A stretch of 64,000 nt of DNA from Bacteroidales bacterium (GTDB taxonomy: Bacteria > Bacteroidota > Bacteroidia > Bacteroidales > GCA-2748055), in contig JARGFP010000015.1 in NCBI GenBank assembly GCA_029210585.1, positions 1 to 64,000 of the forward strand, written 5' to 3'. Shown here piece after piece: positions 58,496 to 64,000 of this stretch. The notes under the pieces are model-generated. The model was not told where the DNA came from and did not search any database. It saw nothing but the letters and a program-made list of their open reading frames with translations. Made by a program: the position numbers and the translations under genes. The stretch's first letter is position 1. Every line of letters starts with the position of its first letter.

Positions 58496-59971
58496 ATGTC
58501 GGCGCTGGAAGCATATTTTCAGAAATTCAGGGAGCATATCGTTGGTGATCAGAAAGAGTTTGATTCACCGTATGGTAAAAAACGGATCCATTATGCCGAC
58601 TGGATCGCAAGCGGCAGGCTGTATGCCCCCATCGAAAGAAAGATGCTGGACCAGTTCGGTCCCTATGTGGCCAATACACATTCTGAGTCAACCACCACCG
58701 GCACTTTGATGACCAAGGCCTACCATTATTCTCACCAGTACATCAAGAGGCATGTGAATGCGGGTCCCAACGATGTGATCATCACAGCAGGATACGGAAT
58801 GACCGCCGTGATCAATAAACTCATGCGGATATTAAGTCTGAAAGGCTGCGGGGGCACGGACCGCGACTGCGTGAAGGAAATGGACAAACCGGTGGTGTTC
58901 GTGACCCACATGGAACACCATTCCAACCATACATCCTGGTTCGAGACCATTGCCGAAGTGGTACAACTGGAACCCGACAAGGACCTGCTTGTGGACCTGG
59001 ATGACCTGCGGTCCAAACTGGAGCAGTACAAGGACCGTACCTTCAAGATTGGTTCATTTACTGCCTGTTCCAATGTCACCGGAATCCTGACACCTATCCA
59101 CGAAATGGCAAGGCTGATGCATGAATACGGCGGGCTGGTATTCGTGGATTATGCTGCCGGTGCACCCTATATGGATATCAACATGCACCCCGAGGATCCG
59201 CTGGAAAAACTGGATGCCATCTTCTTCTCTCCCCACAAATTCCTTGGCGGACCCGGATCATCAGGTGTGCTGATATTTGACAAAGCCATGTACAAGCTGG
59301 AGGTCCCCGATAATCCCGGCGGAGGCACCGTTGACTGGACAAATCCATGGGGAAAATATAAATACGTGGACGACATCGAGGCCCGCGAGGACGGGGGAAC
59401 GCCCGGCTTTCTTCAATCCATCAGGGCAGCACTGGCCATCGAGCTGAAGGAACAGATGGGAGTGGAAAATATCCTTGCCAGGGAAGAAGAATTGCTGAAG
59501 ATCGCCTTCGACGGACTGACGGCCATCCCTGGGGTTGAGATCCTTGCCGACAACATCCGGAAACGGATCGGGGTGATTTCTTTCTACCATCCCGAAATTC
59601 ACTTTAACCTGGCGGTAAAAGTGTTGAATGACAGGTACGGCATCCAGACCCGCGGCGGCTGTGCCTGTGCCGGAACCTACGGTCATTACCTGCTGGCAGT
59701 AAGCTACGACAGGAGCCGGGAGATCACCGACAAGATCAGTCATGGCGACCTCTCCGAAAAACCAGGATGGGTGCGCTGGTCGCTCCACCCAACCATGAAA
59801 GATGAGGAAGTGCGCTATTTTATCGATGCCGTAAGGGAGCTGACCGAAAATATCGAATTCTACAAGCAGGAATATGTGTATGTTACAAAAAGAAATGAGT
59901 ACATTCATCACTCAGAAGTTGATTCGAACCGCGACCAGGTGACACTCGATACCTGGTTTAGCCTTCAATGA
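58496..59971 (+). CDS. Class V aminotransferase / cysteine desulfurase-like PLP enzyme
   Basis: 491 aa. THMEHHSNHTSWFE; GGLVFVDYAAGAPYMDINMHPEDPLEKLDAIFFSPHKFLGGPGSSGVLIF (PLP lysine); GIQTRGGCACAGTYGHYLL. Confidence 0.92.
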   Translation: MSALEAYFQKFREHIVGDQKEFDSPYGKKRIHYADWIASGRLYAPIERKMLDQFGPYVANTHSESTTTGTLMTKAYHYSHQYIKRHVNAGPNDVIITAGYGMTAVINKLMRILSLKGCGGTDRDCVKEMDKPVVFVTHMEHHSNHTSWFETIAEVVQLEPDKDLLVDLDDLRSKLEQYKDRTFKIGSFTACSNVTGILTPIHEMARLMHEYGGLVFVDYAAGAPYMDINMHPEDPLEKLDAIFFSPHKFLGGPGSSGVLIFDKAMYKLEVPDNPGGGTVDWTNPWGKYKYVDDIEAREDGGTPGFLQSIRAALAIELKEQMGVENILAREEELLKIAFDGLTAIPGVEILADNIRKRIGVISFYHPEIHFNLAVKVLNDRYGIQTRGGCACAGTYGHYLLAVSYDRSREITDKISHGDLSEKPGWVRWSLHPTMKDEEVRYFIDAVRELTENIEFYKQEYVYVTKRNEYIHHSEVDSNRDQVTLDTWFSLQ

Positions 59972-59981
59972 GTATAATACG

Positions 59982-61178
59982 ATGAAAATAAAAGCGGTAA
60001 ATAACCATAAAACCGAAAAGGACTTCCTTGATCTGCCGAGGAAACTCTATAAAAATGATCCTTTCCATGTGATGCCTTTTGACAAAGACATCAGGGCAGC
60101 ATTTGATCCTGCACAAAATGTTCATTTCAGGAACGGGGATGCTGCCCGGTGGATCCTCCTGAACGATGATCAAAAAGTGATTGGCAGGATTGCCGCATTC
60201 TATGAAAAGGACAAGGCAAAAGCAGACTACGTGGACAATGGAGGGTGTGGTTTTTTTGAATGCATTAACAACCAGGCGGCAGCCAACATGCTTTTCGATG
60301 CAGCTGCTGCATGGCTGAAGGAAAAAGGATTCGAGGCCATGACCGGCCCTGTCAATTTTGGTGAAAACGAATCCAACTGGGGTTGCCTGGTTCAGGGTTT
60401 TGAGCCACAGGGCCACGGGATGGCCTATAACCTGCCCTACTACAAGGAGTTATTCGAAAACTACGGTTTCCAGCTCTACTACAGGCAGTTCAGTTTTCAT
60501 ATCGAAATTGAAAAACCCTTTCCCGAGCGTTTCTGGAAAATTGCGGAATGGATCAATAACCGCCCCAATTACAGCTTCAGGCATTTCGATTACAAACAAG
60601 CCGATAAGTTTGTGAATGATACAGTAAAAGTATACAACGAAGCCTGGCCGCTGCTCAAGGACGACTTCACTCCCATGGACCCGAAGTCGATATACGAGCT
60701 CATGCAAAAGGCAAAACCGATCCTGGATCCCGAACTTTGCTGGTTCGCCTACTACAAGGATGAACCCATTGCCTTTTTCTTTTTCTTTCCCGATGCCAAC
60801 CAGATCCTTCGGCACCTGGATGGCAGGATGCACCTTTGGAACAAACTGAAATTCGTTTACCTGAAAAAGAAAAAAGTGATGACACGCATGCGGGGAAGTG
60901 CTGCCGGTGTATCTCCAAAATACCAGAATTCAGGGGTGGAATCGGGTATCATCTACCAGCTGAAACAGGTGGTCGACCGCAATCCGCATTATAAACAGGC
61001 AGAATTATCGTGGGTGGGGGATTTTAATCCGAAAATGATCGCATTGTATAATGCAACCGGGGCAACGCACGCCAAAACACATTATACCTACCGGTATATG
61101 ATCAATAAATCACTGCCATTCAAACGTTTTATGCCCGAAAAAGTAGATGAGTCAGCCTTTCCGGATGGTGCCATCTGA
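59982..61178 (+). CDS. GNAT-like acyltransferase superfamily protein
   Basis: 398 aa. EKDFLDLPRKLYKNDPFHVMPFDKDIRAAFDPAQNVHFRNGDAARWILLNDDQKVIGRIAAFYEKDKA; GFEAMTGPVNFGENESNWGCLVQGFEPQGHGMAYNLPYYKELFENYGF. Confidence 0.7.
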   Translation: MKIKAVNNHKTEKDFLDLPRKLYKNDPFHVMPFDKDIRAAFDPAQNVHFRNGDAARWILLNDDQKVIGRIAAFYEKDKAKADYVDNGGCGFFECINNQAAANMLFDAAAAWLKEKGFEAMTGPVNFGENESNWGCLVQGFEPQGHGMAYNLPYYKELFENYGFQLYYRQFSFHIEIEKPFPERFWKIAEWINNRPNYSFRHFDYKQADKFVNDTVKVYNEAWPLLKDDFTPMDPKSIYELMQKAKPILDPELCWFAYYKDEPIAFFFFFPDANQILRHLDGRMHLWNKLKFVYLKKKKVMTRMRGSAAGVSPKYQNSGVESGIIYQLKQVVDRNPHYKQAELSWVGDFNPKMIALYNATGATHAKTHYTYRYMINKSLPFKRFMPEKVDESAFPDGAI

Positions 61179-61216
61179 TCATATCGCATTTTGTATGATG
61201 GATGGATGCAAAAAAT

Positions 61217-61247
61217 TTTGTATAAAAGTGAAACATGATTATCTTTG
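61217..61247 (+). promoter_or_regulatory. Canonical Bacteroidetes promoter of the L31 gene
   Basis: TTTG (61217-61220), 19-nt spacer, TATCTTTG (61240-61247); start codon at 61293. Confidence 0.85.
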
Positions 61248-61292
61248 CAGTCCGTTTGAAAACAGAAACTTAAGACAAGTAATAACAAGATC

Positions 61293-61553
61293 ATGAAAAA
61301 AGGAATACATCCGGATAATTACAGGTTGGTGGCATTCAAGGATATGTCCAATGAAGAAGTATTCATTACCAAGTCTGCAGCTCCATCCAGGGAGAAGATC
61401 GAGATTGAAGGTGTGGAATATCCGCTGATCAAACTGGAGATCTCCAACACGTCACATCCGTTCTATACAGGTAAGATGAAGCTTGTGGATACTGCCGGAC
61501 GTGTCGACAAATTTATGAGCAGGTACAAAAAGCACTACGAAAAGAAAAAATAA
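61293..61553 (+). CDS. rpmE2: 50S ribosomal protein L31 type B
   Basis: 86 aa. MKKGIHPDNYRLVAFKDMSNEEVFITKSAAPSREKIEIEGVEYPLIKLEISNTSHPFYTGKMKLVDTAGRVDKFMSRYKKHYEKKK; lacks CXXC zinc motifs. Confidence 0.97.
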   Translation: MKKGIHPDNYRLVAFKDMSNEEVFITKSAAPSREKIEIEGVEYPLIKLEISNTSHPFYTGKMKLVDTAGRVDKFMSRYKKHYEKKK

Positions 61554-61577
61554 ACCTGTTCGGTAATATACAACAGA

Positions 61578-61610
61578 AAGTGCTTTACTTTGGTAAGGCG
61601 CTTTTTTTTT
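61578..61610 (+). terminator. Rho-independent terminator of the L31 gene
   Basis: AAGTGCTTTAC-TTTG-GTAAGGCGCTTTTTTTTTT, 11-bp stem and T-tract. Confidence 0.88.
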
Positions 61611-61634
61611 GCCTATTTTTATATAAAAAAAACA

Positions 61635-62822
61635 ATGGGGCTTATCTTGTTCGACAACCGCTGCTGGGAAAACCTGCTCCCGCTTACTTTCACCAAACCT
61701 GCTGCAGAATTGCGTGTAGGCATCCTCCGGATCAGGGAGAAATGGGAGAAACGACTCGCAATGAAAGCATCGTTTCTGACCCACGACTACCTGCAGACAA
61801 AATTCACCACAAGCATTGCAGACCACAACCTGCTTGTCAATGGTGCCCTGTTACCCAACGACAAACTGGTTGCGGCCATTACATCCCTGAAAAGCGGACA
61901 ATCGCTGAAGCAGAATGACCGGCTGCTGGCCGTCAACACCACGTCGGGCAACTTCGACCTCAACAATAAGGCATTGTTGAAGAATGCCATTGAATATTCA
62001 GAGGATATTTCGCTCATTGATGCCCCCTGGAAAATTTTCACGTTGAACGGCCAGGAAATTTCCACCGACTTCGAAATCCTCACAAAGGACCGGAAATCAT
62101 TGCCTCTGAGCGAATCTGTGCAGGTATTGCACAGGGAAAACATCTTCGTGGAGGAAGGGTTTACAGGGGAGTATTTTACTGTCAACGCAACAAATGGACC
62201 CGTCTACCTTGGAAAGAACAGTGAAATCATGGAAGGAAGTGTGATTCGCGGACCGTTTTCCCTGGGCGAACAGTCCACGATCAAATTGTCGGCCAAGATC
62301 TACGGACCCACAACGATAGGCCCCTATTGCAAAGCCGGTGGAGAAATCAATAACGCGGTACTGCAGGCCTATTCCAACAAGGGACACGATGGCTTCCTGG
62401 GAAATTCCGTAGTGGGGGAATGGTGCAACTTCGGGGCCGACACGAACAATTCAAACCTGAAAAACAATTATTCCGAGGTAAAAACCTGGAATTACCCGGC
62501 GAACCGGTTCAGCAAAACGGGACTGCAATTTTGCGGTCTGATCATGGGAGATCATTCCAAGTGCGGCATCAACACCATGTTTAATACGGGTACCGTGGTG
62601 GGAGTAAGTGCGAACATTTTCGGCGCCGGATTCCCGCGCAATTTCATCCCTTCATTTACCTGGGGAGGTCCGCAGGGAATGTCGGTCTACAAGATCGAAA
62701 AGGCATTTGAAACCATGGAACTGGTCATGGGGCGCAGGGACATATCGCTCACGGACATCGATCGTGATATGTACCGTCACATCTTCATGGATACGGAAAA
62801 GTACCGGAAATTCATTACCTGA
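61635..62822 (+). CDS. GlmU-like putative sugar nucleotidyltransferase
   Basis: Start moved from 61590 to 61635 (MGLILFDNRCWENLLPLTFTKPAAELRVGILRIREKWEKRL). C-terminal left-handed beta-helix repeats (VYLGKNSEIMEGSVIRGPFSLGEQSTIKLSAKIYGPTTIGPYCKAGGEI). Confidence 0.88.
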   Translation: MGLILFDNRCWENLLPLTFTKPAAELRVGILRIREKWEKRLAMKASFLTHDYLQTKFTTSIADHNLLVNGALLPNDKLVAAITSLKSGQSLKQNDRLLAVNTTSGNFDLNNKALLKNAIEYSEDISLIDAPWKIFTLNGQEISTDFEILTKDRKSLPLSESVQVLHRENIFVEEGFTGEYFTVNATNGPVYLGKNSEIMEGSVIRGPFSLGEQSTIKLSAKIYGPTTIGPYCKAGGEINNAVLQAYSNKGHDGFLGNSVVGEWCNFGADTNNSNLKNNYSEVKTWNYPANRFSKTGLQFCGLIMGDHSKCGINTMFNTGTVVGVSANIFGAGFPRNFIPSFTWGGPQGMSVYKIEKAFETMELVMGRRDISLTDIDRDMYRHIFMDTEKYRKFIT

Positions 62823-64000
62823 GAAGCACCTCGTTGAAATCCTGTTCCAGCCTTACATCATTGATCCAGTCATACAATGTCAGGATGCGCAGGCTGTAAA
62901 AATAATCCCAGTAATTGCGCAGGGCCTGTACATATCCCCTTCGGGCAACATCCTTTGCTTCAAGTGCATCGTTCAGTTCAAGCACATCGATTCTCCCGAT
63001 CAGGAACCGTTGTTTTGTTACTTCATATCTTTTTTCCGCGATGGTATCCGATTTTGAGGCAATCAGCAGCTGATCATCCTGCAGGTTGAACTGCATCACC
63101 TGTAAAAAAATCTGCTGCTCGAAATCGCTCCTGGACTGGATCACGTTGGTTTTAACCACTTCTTCGGCCGACTGGGCCATCCTGTACCGTCCCCTGCCAA
63201 GCCCCCAGTCGAGAATGGGAATTTCGAATCCAACCCGCAACCGCTGCTGGTCTTCGGGATCCACATACACACCCCCCAGGTCATCGGCATTCTTACTGAG
63301 GCCGTACAATGCGAAAAGATTGGCCTGTAGCCCTTTCTGGGATCTCGCCCGGGCAACTTCCTGCTCTGCTTCCAGCAACCTGCGCTGCATGGCCAGCACC
63401 TCCGGATTGTTGGCATTGGCCTCCTGGAGCGCCCTTGCCAGGTCAATATTCACTTTGGGAATCTCATTGGGCAAGACCAGTTCGATGTCCACCATTTCGT
63501 TGTACCCCAGGAAGGACCTGAGCCGGAACTTTTTTACCTCCAGGTCGATATTCGCCGCATTCAGTGCTGTTCCGGCATTCAGAAAGCCCAGCTCCATGTT
63601 CAACAATTCATTCTCGGCGATGGTCCCCAACTGGTAGCGTCCCGTGGCGATGTTGTACAAGGTATCGCTGTTGGCAAAGTTTTTCTTCGCAATTTCCAGG
63701 TTGATCTGTGCCAGGATCAGGTCGAAGAAATACCCCACGGCCCTGTTGTTCACCTGTTCCAGGGTATGGATCAGCTCCTTTTTTGCCTCTTCGTACTTGG
63801 CCGGCTCAATCTTTTTCTCCCATTTAAAGGAGTTATACCCATTGATAGGTTGTGAAAAACCTACCGTAAAAGGATAGGAAAGATAACTCAGGTCAGGATT
63901 GTCACCCAGGTTATCAATCCGCTGCAGGCTGGAATTCAGGAAGATATTTCCGCCGGTCAGCCCCACATTCTGGGAGACTTCCATCTCAACGGAACTGTTC
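62815..64000 (-). CDS. TolC-family outer membrane efflux protein (5' end truncated by window edge)
   Basis: VNNRAVGYFFDLILAQINLEIAKKNFANSDTLYNIATGRYQLGTIAENELLNMELGFLNA...EAEQEVARARSQKGLQANLFALYGLSKN...ILDWGLGRGRYRMAQS; frame open to the right edge. Confidence 0.88.
   Translation of the reverse strand, partial: NSSVEMEVSQNVGLTGGNIFLNSSLQRIDNLGDNPDLSYLSYPFTVGFSQPINGYNSFKWEKKIEPAKYEEAKKELIHTLEQVNNRAVGYFFDLILAQINLEIAKKNFANSDTLYNIATGRYQLGTIAENELLNMELGFLNAGTALNAANIDLEVKKFRLRSFLGYNEMVDIELVLPNEIPKVNIDLARALQEANANNPEVLAMQRRLLEAEQEVARARSQKGLQANLFALYGLSKNADDLGGVYVDPEDQQRLRVGFEIPILDWGLGRGRYRMAQSAEEVVKTNVIQSRSDFEQQIFLQVMQFNLQDDQLLIASKSDTIAEKRYEVTKQRFLIGRIDVLELNDALEAKDVARRGYVQALRNYWDYFYSLRILTLYDWINDVRLEQDFNEVLLR

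Noticed and set aside
1-64000. CRISPR arrays, transposases, integrases or prophage genes
   Set aside because: No regularly spaced repeat arrays and no recognisable mobile element proteins in the ORF track.

Overview
The window is a Bacteroidetes-type chromosomal segment. The taxon is inferred from TAnnTTTG promoters, T9SS sorting domains, SusC/SusD pairs and hybrid two-component regulators. (1) About 1-39.5 kb is a large polysaccharide utilisation locus (PUL). It holds a partial SusC running off the left edge, a first hybrid two-component system (HTCS), a run of secreted carbohydrate-active proteins on the minus strand, and a susC-susD-LamG unit with a second HTCS divergent from it. The secreted proteins are a beta-helix/DNRLRE protein, two GH2-type proteins, a GH50/agarase-like protein, a CotH kinase-like protein, three GH43-type proteins and a GH5-like protein. 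At least six PUL proteins end in a T9SS-type C-terminal domain. (2) About 39.6-47.7 kb is an alternative complex III operon (actA-F) with no cytochrome oxidase genes after it in this window. (3) About 47.9-64 kb is mostly housekeeping: BASS transporter, PKD/gliding C-terminal protein, thyA-folA, DUF2147, a PadR plus GldL-like membrane protein pair, tRNA-His, an asparagine-synthase-like protein with a flippase, Bax inhibitor-1, a class V aminotransferase, GNAT, L31 type B, a GlmU-like protein and TolC (partial). The most interesting non-coding signals are: two 21-bp-spaced TTGTTC pairs between susC and its HTCS; twin inverted repeats before actA; a 19-bp palindrome just before the PKD gene; and a repeat-structured, possibly leaderless PadR promoter. 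No system could be proven novel from sequence alone. The best candidates are the secreted CotH kinase-like protein inside the PUL and the PadR/GldL-like pair.
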